6,701 nt of DNA, taken from the NCBI GenBank assembly GCA_036746315.1, contig DAIOEK010000072.1:1-6701 (forward strand). Direction: 5' to 3'. Below the pieces are notes generated by a model, which was not told the origin of the DNA, searched no databases, and saw nothing but the letters and a program-made list of their open reading frames with translations. A program made the position numbers and the translations under genes. This DNA is from DAIOEK01 sp036746315 (GTDB lineage Bacteria > Chloroflexota > Anaerolineae > Anaerolineales > Anaerolineaceae). Of the stretch, positions 1 to 5,638 are shown piece by piece; position 1 is the first letter of the stretch, and each line of letters starts with the position of its first letter.

Positions 1-2
1 AG

Positions 3-167
3 GCTGCCGATGTTCAGGTCACGGTCGACCTCACCAACTATCAAGCGGGTACTTTCCAGGTAATCCCCACGGTGGTGGTCAACTCGGATGAGATCTCCAT
101 TGAATCCATCCTGCCAGAAACAATCGAAGTTGTGATACAATCCAGCGTTCCAACTCCCGCACCCTGA
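3..167 (+). CDS. YbbR-domain protein (CdaR-like), C-terminal end only
   Basis: This is the 3' end of a gene that begins before the window; about 54 codons are visible before TGA at 165-167. The peptide contains VTVDLTNYQAGTF, then a beta-rich stretch (VIPTVVVNS) and ESILPETIEVVIQ, and it ends in a short Ser/Pro tail. The pattern (V-D-L, a G, alternating hydrophobics, then 'P..V.V.I') is the repeating signature of YbbR domains. In the known family, CdaR carries several YbbR repeats outside the membrane and modulates the diadenylate cyclase CdaA, whose gene usually lies directly upstream. Here that gene would be outside the window. Only one repeat is visible, so the family call is reasonable but the regulatory role is inference. 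The stop codon lies 11 bases before the der start. Confidence 0.65.
   Translation, partial: AADVQVTVDLTNYQAGTFQVIPTVVVNSDEISIESILPETIEVVIQSSVPTPAP
133..141 (+). promoter_or_regulatory. Possible extended -10 promoter for der
   Basis: TGATACAAT at 133-141 matches the extended -10 pattern TGnTATAAT with one mismatch, 37 bases before the der ATG and inside the end of the YbbR-domain gene. No convincing -35 box lies at the expected distance, which extended -10 promoters do not strictly need. It may allow der to be transcribed independently of the upstream gene. Confidence 0.3.
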
Positions 168-178
168 GAGAATTACGC

Positions 179-1546
179 ATGAGAAAAAATGTAGTTGCCC
201 TGGTCGGCAGACCAAATGTCGGCAAAAGCACTTTGTTCAACCGGCTGGTGGGCGAACCCCTTGCCATTGTTGATAATACCCCGGGTACCACCCGTGACCG
301 CATTCTGGCTGAAGGTGAATGGCTCAACACCACATTCGACCTGATCGATACCGGCGGCATTGACCCCACTTCTTCCACCGGGGGAAAAGACCCCCTCTCC
401 GTCGGATCGGCTGATTTTATTCAGGAGATCCGCGTGCAGGCACTGATCGCGGTCGAAGAAGCCGATGTGGTTTTATTCATCACCGATGCATCTTCCGGCG
501 TCACCCCGGCGGATATCGAAGTTGCCAACCTGCTGCGAAAATCGCAAAAAGTGGTCGACGGTAAAAACACCCCGCCCATTCTGCTGGTGGTGAACAAGGC
601 GGATAGTTACCGCACCCGCGAAGCTGCCGCCGAATTCTACGAACTGGGCATGGGAGAGCCTTACGCGATCTCAGCGCTGCATGGCACCGGCACCGGTGAC
701 CTGTTGGATGCGCTGGTGGCTGCCTTCCCACATGCCGTGGAAGAGACCGAAGACGAATCGGTCAAGATCGCCATCGTCGGCAAACCCAATGTGGGTAAAT
801 CCAGCCTGCTGAACAAACTTGCCGGGTCTGACCGTTCCATCGTCAGCCCGATTGCTGGAACCACCCGCGATGCGATCGATACCCTGCTGGATGTGGACGG
901 CACGGCAGTCACGATCATCGATACCGCCGGTATCCGCCGGCGGGGCAAAATCATCCCCGGTGTGGAAAAATACAGCGTCATCCGCTCGCTGCGCGCCATC
1001 GAACGCGCCGACGTATCCCTGCTGCTGATCGATGCCGTGGATGGCATCTCCGCCCAGGATGCGCACATTGCCGGTTTCATCCTCGATGCCTGGAAGAGCG
1101 TGGTGGTGATCGTCAATAAATGGGATGCCGTCGAGAAGGATACCGACACCATCAACGTCTATACCGATTACATCCGCCAGGAGCTGCACTTTCTGGATTA
1201 CGTGCCCATCCAATTCATCTCTGCCCTCACCGGGAAAAATGTGGATAAGGTGCTGCCCCTGGCGCTGCGCGTTCAGGAAGAACGCCTGGTGCGCTTGAGC
1301 ACATCGCAGATCAACCAGATCATCCAGAAGGCACAGGATACCCACCCCTCCCCGGGGCATGCCGGCAGAAACCTGCGCATGTATTACGGCACACAGGTGC
1401 GCAGCGATCCGCCCACCTTCATGATCTATGTCAACGACCCGAAACTGGCGCATTTCTCTTATATGCGCTATCTTGAAAACCAGATGCGAAAAGAGTATAG
1501 CTTCCTTGGCACGCCTATACGAATAGTATTGAAGCCCCGTCGTTAA
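179..1546 (+). CDS. der: Ribosome-assembly GTPase Der (EngA)
   Basis: A 455-residue tandem GTPase, within the usual length of the Der family. Der binds GTP with both G domains and acts in the cytoplasm in late assembly of the 50S ribosomal subunit. G domain 1 has GRPNVGKS (10-17), GTTRD (36-40), DTGGI (57-61) and NKAD (139-142). G domain 2 has GKPNVGKS (201-208), GTTRD (227-231), DTAGI (248-252) and NKWD (313-316). The remainder, from about 355, fits the C-terminal KH-like domain, including the RNLRMYYGTQ and PPTFMIYVND stretches and a basic end (LKPRR). The acidic linker 'VEETEDESV' before G domain 2 is typical. G domain 1 carries a modest insertion (TSSTGGKDPLSVGS) after DTGGID. The start is supported by reading into Walker A at the expected distance and by a weak GAGAG eight bases upstream. 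All nucleotide-binding motifs are intact, so it should be functional. Confidence 0.97.
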   Translation: MRKNVVALVGRPNVGKSTLFNRLVGEPLAIVDNTPGTTRDRILAEGEWLNTTFDLIDTGGIDPTSSTGGKDPLSVGSADFIQEIRVQALIAVEEADVVLFITDASSGVTPADIEVANLLRKSQKVVDGKNTPPILLVVNKADSYRTREAAAEFYELGMGEPYAISALHGTGTGDLLDALVAAFPHAVEETEDESVKIAIVGKPNVGKSSLLNKLAGSDRSIVSPIAGTTRDAIDTLLDVDGTAVTIIDTAGIRRRGKIIPGVEKYSVIRSLRAIERADVSLLLIDAVDGISAQDAHIAGFILDAWKSVVVIVNKWDAVEKDTDTINVYTDYIRQELHFLDYVPIQFISALTGKNVDKVLPLALRVQEERLVRLSTSQINQIIQKAQDTHPSPGHAGRNLRMYYGTQVRSDPPTFMIYVNDPKLAHFSYMRYLENQMRKEYSFLGTPIRIVLKPRR

Positions 1547-1555
1547 CCGGCGACC

Positions 1556-1583
1556 TTGTTGGTTCAAGATTTCGTCTTATAAT
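1556..1583 (+). promoter_or_regulatory. Probable sigma-A-type promoter for lepB
   Basis: A perfect TATAAT lies at 1578-1583, 22 bases before the lepB ATG. TTGTTG at 1556-1561 gives a weak -35 (3 of 6 matches) with a 16-base spacer. The expected start of transcription near 1590 would leave a leader of only about 16 bases. The sole Shine-Dalgarno-like sequence is AGG at 1591-1593, 12 bases from the ATG. Confidence 0.5.
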
Positions 1584-1605
1584 AACCCACAGGTTTTTAC
1601 AGCAT

Positions 1606-2208
1606 ATGAATGATCAACCGACTGACAACAACCAGTCCATGGAACAACCCGCGGTTCCCGAACAAAAAAACGCCACGCTGCGCATGGTCGTGGATATCGT
1701 CGAAACACTGCTTCTGGCGCTGTTCTTTTACTTCGCCATCAATGCCGTCTCCGCCCGCGTGCGCGTTCAAAATGTCAGCATGCAGCCCACCCTCTACGAG
1801 GGCGAATTTCTGCTGGTGAACAAGCTCGCCTACAAATTCGGCCCACCCACAACCGGGGATATTGTCATCTTCCACTCCCCCACCGAACCCGGTGAGGATT
1901 TCATCAAGCGTGTCATCGGAACGCCCGGCGATTCGGTCGTGGTCAGCGAAGGCAAGGTGTTCATCAATGGAACCCGCATCGACGAACCGTATCTGAAGGA
2001 TGTGCCGCGCTATACGGGCGAATGGGTGGTGCCCGAAAACAGCATCTTCGTGCTGGGAGACAACCGCAATCAATCTTCTGATTCGCACGATTGGGGATGC
2101 GTCTCGATGGGTGCAGTTGTCGGAAAAGCCGTTTTGATATATTATCCATTCAACAAAGCCACCCTGTTGGAACACCCCGATCTCGTTTCGGCGAGTACGG
2201 CGAATTAA
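1606..2208 (+). CDS. lepB: Signal peptidase I
   Basis: A 200-residue type I signal peptidase (family S26), which cleaves signal peptides from exported preproteins at the outer face of the cytoplasmic membrane. After a polar, Gln/Asn-rich N-terminus (1-22) comes one membrane segment at about 28-47. The catalytic Ser58 sits in SMQPTL (58-63). The general-base Lys101 sits in FIKRVIGTPGD (99-109). The conserved GDNRNQSSDSHDWG box is at 151-164. A single N-terminal anchor and a short periplasmic-type domain resemble the small Gram-positive or Chloroflexota enzymes rather than the larger two-anchor E. coli LepB. The start at 1606 keeps the cytoplasmic tail and membrane helix in the usual order. It has its own promoter in the 59-base gap after der, so it can be expressed separately. 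It would not process the lipoprotein at 4965-5627, which needs signal peptidase II. Confidence 0.96.
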   Translation: MNDQPTDNNQSMEQPAVPEQKNATLRMVVDIVETLLLALFFYFAINAVSARVRVQNVSMQPTLYEGEFLLVNKLAYKFGPPTTGDIVIFHSPTEPGEDFIKRVIGTPGDSVVVSEGKVFINGTRIDEPYLKDVPRYTGEWVVPENSIFVLGDNRNQSSDSHDWGCVSMGAVVGKAVLIYYPFNKATLLEHPDLVSASTAN

Positions 2209-2218
2209 CCGTTTTTTT
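2197..2218 (+). terminator. Weak terminator-like hairpin at the lepB stop
   Basis: ACGG (2197-2200) can pair with CCGT (2209-2212) around an 8-base loop that includes the TAA stop, and a run of seven T follows at 2212-2218. The stem has only four base pairs, so termination here would be partial at best. Confidence 0.25.
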
Positions 2219-2247
2219 CTGGCAAAATCTCAATTACGGTTTACAAT
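2219..2247 (+). promoter_or_regulatory. Promoter giving a near-leaderless mRNA for the zinc-finger gene
   Basis: CTGGCA at 2219-2224 (4 of 6 to TTGACA), a 17-base spacer and TACAAT at 2242-2247 (5 of 6 to TATAAT) form a good promoter. The ATG of the next gene is at 2255, only 7 bases after the -10 box. Transcription would therefore begin at or next to the start codon. No Shine-Dalgarno sequence precedes that ATG, which agrees with leaderless translation. Confidence 0.5.
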
Positions 2248-2254
2248 AACCTCA

Positions 2255-2554
2255 ATGAAATCTTTTGAATCACCCACCCCTTCCATCCCTTGCAGGGAAT
2301 GCGCCGCCGGTTTGATGCGAAAAACCCACGTGACGTATTTCACCTGGCTGGGACAGGAACTCATCACGGTGCTGAACTTCCCCGCCTGGGTATGCGATGT
2401 CTGCGGAAAGCGCATCTACGACCAGGATGCCGAGAATTGGCTGAATGCGCTGCTCAAACCGGATGCGGGCAAAACGACCATCAAACCGCGGAAGAACCGC
2501 GGAAAGCCCTCCCGCAAAACCCAGCCTCCCGCCACCGACCCCAAAATCACCTGA
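2255..2554 (+). CDS. YgiT-type zinc-finger protein
   Basis: A 99-residue small protein with two CxxC pairs: Cys13/Cys16 (PCRECAAG) and Cys47/Cys50 (WVCDVCGK), about 30 residues apart. The intervening sequence (beta-rich TYFTWLGQELITVLNFPAWVC) matches the YgiT-type or MqsA N-terminal zinc-ribbon pattern 'nvPa.vCe.CG'. In MqsA this domain binds zinc and the MqsR toxin, while a separate C-terminal helix-turn-helix binds DNA. Here there is no such DNA-binding domain. The C-terminus (about 72-99) is instead a low-complexity Lys/Arg/Pro/Thr tail. No toxin gene lies next to it: the neighbours are lepB and the PIN-TRAM gene. The start is the first ATG after a well-placed promoter and is likely leaderless. 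A strong terminator follows 8 bases after the stop, so it is probably a single-gene transcript. Its function is unknown. Nucleic-acid or protein binding through the zinc ribbon and basic tail is a guess. Confidence 0.8.
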   Translation: MKSFESPTPSIPCRECAAGLMRKTHVTYFTWLGQELITVLNFPAWVCDVCGKRIYDQDAENWLNALLKPDAGKTTIKPRKNRGKPSRKTQPPATDPKIT

Positions 2555-2562
2555 AGATATCC

Positions 2563-2590
2563 ATCCCGGCACACGCTGCCGGGATTTTTT
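2563..2590 (+). terminator. Strong intrinsic terminator after the zinc-finger gene
   Basis: ATCCCGGCA (2563-2571) and TGCCGGGAT (2577-2585) form a perfect 9-bp GC-rich stem around the 5-base loop CACGC, followed directly by a T run (2585-2590). This is a textbook rho-independent terminator. It separates the upstream transcripts from the PIN-TRAM/rlmB unit. Confidence 0.93.
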
Positions 2591-2646
2591 ATGCGCTCGT
2601 CGCCGGCATCTCGCGGTCGGCGGATATTAATCCCTGTCGATTCCAT

Positions 2647-2675
2647 TTGACGCATGGTAAATGGCATGCTATCAT
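2647..2675 (+). promoter_or_regulatory. Strong promoter for the PIN-TRAM/rlmB operon
   Basis: TTGACG at 2647-2652 (5 of 6), a 17-base spacer and TATCAT at 2670-2675 (5 of 6) are joined by an extended -10 TG (2667-2668). Transcription should start near 2682. That leaves a U-rich leader of about 40 bases ending in GGAG (2713-2716), 5 bases before the ATG at 2722. The box lies just downstream of the strong terminator, so this is the expected start of a new operon. Confidence 0.75.
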
Positions 2676-2681
2676 GCCATT
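2660..2681 (+). promoter_or_regulatory. Operator-like palindrome over the -10 box
   Basis: AATGGCATG (2660-2668) and CATGCCATT (2673-2681) are perfect 9-base inverted repeats separated by CTAT. The palindrome covers the whole -10 element of the PIN-TRAM promoter and reaches the expected transcription start. That is the geometry of a repressor operator. It has no T run after it and so is not a terminator. The binding protein is unknown. Confidence 0.55.
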
Positions 2682-2721
2682 AGGATTTATTTTTTATTTT
2701 TTCATTCATTTTGGAGTTATT

Positions 2722-3807
2722 ATGAGCGCAGATTTTATTGTCCGATTAATCGGAATGGTGGCTTTCACGGTTGTTGGCGTCATATGGGGGATATCACTGG
2801 GAGAAGCAGCCCAGGGTTCAACGGCAAAATTCGTTCTCACGGTTGAACAATATGCATTCACCTTCGGGCTGGTCGGCGCCCTGATCGGATTGATCCTCAC
2901 TCCCTACATCACCACCCGCCCCATGCGTGCGCTGCGCACGCTGGTAAAAAAGCTGTCGGCGCAGATACTCTTCTCTTCCATGATCGGCTTGCTGGTCGGG
3001 TTCCTGTTTGCCGCGCTGCTGGCTTTTCCGCTTTCCTTGTTACCCGCGCCGCTCAACTCCATCTTCCCCTTCCTGGGGGTCATAATTTTCGGATACCTGG
3101 GGATTGTGGTATTCAACCTGCGCCAGGGTGATTTACTGGGGCTGTTCCATTCCATCCGCGGCGAGCGGGGCGGAAAGGTGAACTGGGGCGAAGGTCGCAA
3201 TATTCTGCTGGATACCAGCGTGATCATCGACGGCAGAATTGCCGATATCGCCCAAACGGGTTTTCTGCCCGGCACCTTGATCATCCCGCGTTTCGTGCTC
3301 AATGAGTTGCAGTATATCGCCGACTCGCCCGACAATTTGCGGCGCCAGCGCGGCAGGCGCGGAATGGAAGTGCTGGCAGCCCTGCAAAAAGAATCCTCCC
3401 CCACGCCGGTCCGCATCCAGGATATCGACGCCGAAGGGGTCAAGGAAGTGGATGACAAACTGGTGGTGCTTGCCCGTCAGATGCACTGCCCGATCCTCAC
3501 CAACGATTACAACCTCAACCGCATTGCCGAGCTGCAGGGCGTGCTCATTCTGAACGTGAATGAACTTGCCAATGCCGTAAAATCCGTGATGCTGCCCGGC
3601 GAGAACCTGCCGCTGCGCGTCATCCAGGAAGGCAAGGAATCCGGTCAGGGTGTCGGCTATATGGATGATGGCACCATGGTGGTTGTGGAAAACGGCAGGG
3701 AATTGATCGGTCGTGAGATCAACGTGATTGTCACCAAAATACTGCAAACCGCAGCCGGCAGAATGATCTTTGCCCGTCCCGATGAAAGCGGCGATGGCGG
3801 TCATTAA
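2722..3807 (+). CDS. Membrane-anchored PIN-TRAM domain protein (YacL-like)
   Basis: A 361-residue protein with the architecture of Bacillus YacL: four hydrophobic segments (about 5-26, 45-63, 83-107 and 112-132), a cytoplasmic PIN nuclease-fold domain (about 160-285) and a C-terminal TRAM RNA-binding domain (about 295-352). The acidic PIN residues are present: Asp164 and Asp170 in DTSVIIDGR, Glu195 in LNELQ, Asp244/245 in EVDDKL, and Asp262 in TNDYN. PIN domains usually cut RNA with metal ions at this site, and TRAM binds RNA, so a membrane-tethered RNase or RNA-binding role is likely. The natural substrate is not established for this family. The frame stays open upstream to 2290, with another ATG at 2674. 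The start at 2722 is chosen because GGAG lies 5 bases before it and the 2674 ATG sits inside the promoter. It is followed 9 bases later by rlmB, with which it should be co-transcribed. Confidence 0.92.
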   Translation: MSADFIVRLIGMVAFTVVGVIWGISLGEAAQGSTAKFVLTVEQYAFTFGLVGALIGLILTPYITTRPMRALRTLVKKLSAQILFSSMIGLLVGFLFAALLAFPLSLLPAPLNSIFPFLGVIIFGYLGIVVFNLRQGDLLGLFHSIRGERGGKVNWGEGRNILLDTSVIIDGRIADIAQTGFLPGTLIIPRFVLNELQYIADSPDNLRRQRGRRGMEVLAALQKESSPTPVRIQDIDAEGVKEVDDKLVVLARQMHCPILTNDYNLNRIAELQGVLILNVNELANAVKSVMLPGENLPLRVIQEGKESGQGVGYMDDGTMVVVENGRELIGREINVIVTKILQTAAGRMIFARPDESGDGGH

Positions 3808-3816
3808 CTTCCCACC

Positions 3817-4551
3817 ATGAAGGAATGGATCACCGGGAAAAATCCGGTACATGAAACCCTGATTGCCGCCAGAAGGCAGTGCTTCAGATTGCTGATAGCC
3901 GACCAGCTTCAACCGGATAAACGCATTCAGCAGATGGAACAGTTAGCCGCAAAGCGCAAAATTCCGGTGGAAAGGGCGCCGCGCAGCCGGCTGAACAACC
4001 TCGGAGAAAACACCCAGGGCATCGGCCTCGAGGTCGGCGGCTACCCCTATGCCGACCTTGCCGAGATCCTCGTCAACGCCCGAAAGAAAAACGAAGCGCC
4101 GTTCATCCTGATCCTGGATACGCTGCAAAATCCACAGAACTTCGCCACCCTCATCCGCAGCGCCGAAGCGTTTGGCGTACACGGCATCCTGCTCCCGTTC
4201 AGGCACACTGTCGGGGTCACCCCGGCAGTGGTGACGGCATCGGCGGGCGCCAGCGAACACATGTCTATCGCCATGCTGAACCTGGCCCAGGCCATTGCCG
4301 GGTTGCAGCAACAGGGGATCTGGATCCTCGGACTGGAAGGCTCGCCAGATGCCGCTCCACTCGAACAGGTCAAACTGACCGGCGGATTGGCGATTGTGGT
4401 CGGCAGTGAAGGCGAGGGAATGCGGTCCCTCATCCGCAAATCCTGCGATCAGGTCGTAAGATTGAGCATGACCGGCAGAACGGAATCGCTGAACGCAGCG
4501 GTTGCCGGCTCCATCGCCCTCTACCTCGCCCAGCAGCAGCGCCAGAAATAA
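3817..4551 (+). CDS. rlmB: 23S rRNA 2'-O-methyltransferase, RlmB/TrmH-type SPOUT family
   Basis: A 244-residue SpoU/TrmH-family enzyme that transfers a methyl group from S-adenosylmethionine to a ribose 2'-OH. RlmB itself modifies 23S rRNA. The N-terminal substrate-binding domain begins with WITGKNPVHETL (4-15), the usual RlmB opening. The SPOUT catalytic domain shows motif 1 around NFATLIRSAEAFGV (108-121), motif 2 VVGSEGEGM (194-202) and motif 3 SLNAAVAGSI (224-233), which form the trefoil knot and cofactor pocket. Length and motif order are normal and complete. It starts 9 bases after the PIN-TRAM stop. No Shine-Dalgarno sequence is visible, so translation may be coupled to the upstream gene. 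Other SpoU-family targets (tRNA Gm18, other rRNA sites) cannot be excluded from sequence alone, but the N-terminal domain favours RlmB. Confidence 0.9.
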   Translation: MKEWITGKNPVHETLIAARRQCFRLLIADQLQPDKRIQQMEQLAAKRKIPVERAPRSRLNNLGENTQGIGLEVGGYPYADLAEILVNARKKNEAPFILILDTLQNPQNFATLIRSAEAFGVHGILLPFRHTVGVTPAVVTASAGASEHMSIAMLNLAQAIAGLQQQGIWILGLEGSPDAAPLEQVKLTGGLAIVVGSEGEGMRSLIRKSCDQVVRLSMTGRTESLNAAVAGSIALYLAQQQRQK

Positions 4552-4574
4552 ACTCCCCCGGCATCATACCTTGT

Positions 4575-4601
4575 CGCGGCGACCCTTATGGTCGCCCCGC
4601 G
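4575..4601 (+). terminator. GC-rich hairpin after rlmB, possible terminator
   Basis: CGCGG-CGACC (4575-4584) can pair with GGTCG (4590-4594) and CCGCG (4597-4601), leaving a CTTAT loop and a two-base CC bulge. A perfect 7-bp alternative is GGCGACC (4578-4584)/GGTCGCC (4590-4596). It lies 24 bases after the rlmB stop. The following sequence is pyrimidine-rich (CTTTCCTCTTCCC) without a clean T run, so efficiency as an intrinsic terminator is uncertain. Confidence 0.4.
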
Positions 4602-4613
4602 CTTTCCTCTTCC

Positions 4614-4724
4614 CTACCCGTAGGGTGCAGCCTGCTGCACCATTCCCCGCCTACCCGTAGGGTGCAGCCTGCTGCACCATTCCCCGCCTACCCGTAGGGT
4701 GCAGCCTGCTGCACCGTTCCCCGC
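4614..4724. repeat. Three tandem copies of a 37-bp hairpin unit
   Basis: Units lie at 4614-4650, 4651-4687 and 4688-4724. The first two are identical and the third differs by one base (G for A at 4716). Each unit begins with CTACCCGTAG and contains GGTGCAG-CCTG-CTGCACC, a perfect 7-bp stem with a 4-base loop, followed by the spacer-like ATTCCCCGC. There is no unique sequence between units. The structure resembles REP-type or small hairpin repeats that expand in tandem. No protein product is suggested. Confidence 0.93.
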
Positions 4725-4728
4725 CCGC

Positions 4729-4755
4729 CGCAGCGAAGCACCCTCGAGCGCAGCG
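4729..4755 (+). repeat. 27-bp direct repeat, left copy
   Basis: This 27-base sequence, beginning CGCAGCGAAGCACCC and ending GAGCGCAGCG, is identical and in the same orientation to 6674-6700. It contains CTCGAG and begins and ends with CGCAGCG. It lies at the downstream edge of the Rhs core remnant. With its partner it brackets the AT-rich toxin-tip module. Confidence 0.9.
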
Positions 4756-4763
4756 AGTGGGCA

Positions 4764-4876
4764 GGTGATCGCTCAGTATCACTCTCGCCCTGGATGGTGC
4801 GCACCGCGATCTGCGCCGATCCGCTCGAGTAGTACTTCTGCACTGTCACGTCCTCTCCATCCACTCCAAATCCACC
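4764..4876 (-). pseudogene. Remnant of Rhs core coding sequence
   Basis: Read on the - strand, this short stretch encodes GFGVDGEDVTVQKYYSSGS followed by AQIAVRTIQGESDT. The pattern 'v-x-KYY-x-(A/S)G-x-x-IAvRt' is characteristic of the Rhs/YD-repeat core shortly before the GDHLGST segment. No intact Rhs gene surrounds it. On the left it runs into the 27-bp repeat and the 37-bp hairpin array, and on the right it meets the end of the lipoprotein gene. It lies downstream of the toxin-tip module in the same orientation as the Rhs gene at the window edge. It therefore looks like the displaced end of an older Rhs gene left after a new tip was acquired. The match is by motif only and the ends are approximate. 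Confidence 0.5.
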
Positions 4877-4964
4877 ATTCCGTAAACCCATATCCGATTG
4901 GAGGTGTTGGGCTTCCACAAATCGCTCACACAAAGTGTGCTCTTCGAGCAACCTAACCTGCAAA

Positions 4965-5627
4965 CTATTCAATAACCATATCAGCAGCTATTGATAACTG
5001 AATACTCCTGATATCAGGTTTTTCCCCAAGATCATAAGTATATATTTCTGTAATTTCGTTATCCACTTTATCTACCGGAAAAAGATATATATATGTTACC
5101 GGATTATCCTTGCGAATAACATATTTTTGGGGATCATTGCAGATAATGTGTGTAAGAACAATTCCTTCTTTGTGATAAAAATATAACGTGGAAAGATAAG
5201 AAGGACAATCTCCTGACACCCTCTTGATTATCGCATATGAATCTGGGTTTCCAAATTTATCAATGAAATCAGACAAAGTGATTTTATTTTCGTAGATATT
5301 GAACCAAATGTTTGACACTACATCGTTGTCGACTTCTAATCTCCCGTCTAGCCAACTATTTATTTCCCAACCGAATGTCTGGTTTTCTACGGACCAATTT
5401 ATGTGTGAAATATCAAAATTTTCTTCAATAATATGTTTTGCATCTATAAAATTTGTTTTTTCCATTTTTATCCCTAACCACGAAGAGTCATTTCTTAGAT
5501 TGCTAAAGAACTGCTCTTTATTCATCGATTTTGTTAAAGTCGGAATGGGTGCTGAATTCTCTGAAACACATCCGGTAATAAATAGAGCAATAATCACCAT
5601 ATAGCTTGCAGTTATAGTTCTTTTCAT
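4965..5627 (-). CDS. Predicted lipoprotein next to the Rhs toxin, candidate immunity protein
   Basis: A 220-residue protein that I do not recognise as a named family. The N-terminus is a lipoprotein signal peptide: basic MKR, hydrophobic core (about 8-18) and lipobox I-T-G-C with Cys20 as the lipidated residue. It should therefore be anchored on the outer face of the cytoplasmic membrane. The mature part is rich in aromatic, acidic and Asn residues and includes ITLSDFIDKFGNPDSY, a 'G-x-P-D' element seen in various bacterial lipoproteins of unknown role. It has no enzyme motif. AAGGA (5636-5640) lies 8 bases before the ATG and overlaps the Rhs stop codon (TAAGGA), so translation is probably coupled to the toxin gene. 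Position, coupling and shared low GC make an immunity or accessory role for the adjacent toxin tip plausible, but nothing in its sequence proves it. It ends at TAG, 4965-4967. Confidence 0.75.
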   Translation of the reverse strand: MKRTITASYMVIIALFITGCVSENSAPIPTLTKSMNKEQFFSNLRNDSSWLGIKMEKTNFIDAKHIIEENFDISHINWSVENQTFGWEINSWLDGRLEVDNDVVSNIWFNIYENKITLSDFIDKFGNPDSYAIIKRVSGDCPSYLSTLYFYHKEGIVLTHIICNDPQKYVIRKDNPVTYIYLFPVDKVDNEITEIYTYDLGEKPDIRSIQLSIAADMVIE

Positions 5628-5638
5628 TTTATTTATCC

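Larger units (their letters stand above)
4552..4964. other. Long non-coding stretch between convergent units
   Basis: These 413 bases separate rlmB (+) from the Rhs-associated lipoprotein (-). From left to right they hold a GC-rich hairpin, three 37-bp hairpin repeats, a 27-bp repeat shared with the Rhs gene at the window edge, and a degraded Rhs core fragment on the - strand. The last ~90 bases carry only two small hairpins (CACAC/GTGTG at 4927-4939 and GCTC/GAGC at 4939-4949). No intact gene or RNA gene is recognisable. Open frames here on either strand look accidental apart from the Rhs remnant. Confidence 0.75.

Noticed and set aside
671..1567. Long open frame on the - strand opposite der
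   Set aside because: It is antisense to a fully conserved GTPase, has no recognisable motif, and arises from the codon bias of der.
2290..2721. Upstream extension of the PIN-TRAM frame, including an ATG at 2674
   Set aside because: The extension runs through the zinc-finger gene, a strong terminator and the promoter. A good GGAG sits before the ATG at 2722.
4614..4724. CRISPR array (repeat unit of 37 bases, three copies)
   Set aside because: The units are contiguous with no unique spacers, each contains its own hairpin, and no cas gene is visible.
4927..4949. Bidirectional terminator for the lipoprotein gene
   Set aside because: Two small stems (CACAC/GTGTG and GCTC/GAGC) are present, but they are short and no T run follows on either strand.
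4699..4956. Small + strand open frame through the repeat region
   Set aside because: It is built from repeat sequence and the complement of the Rhs remnant, without ribosome binding site or domain.
5299..5604. + strand open frame opposite the lipoprotein gene
   Set aside because: It lies antisense to a gene with a clear signal peptide and Shine-Dalgarno. AT-rich DNA gives it by chance and no motif is present.
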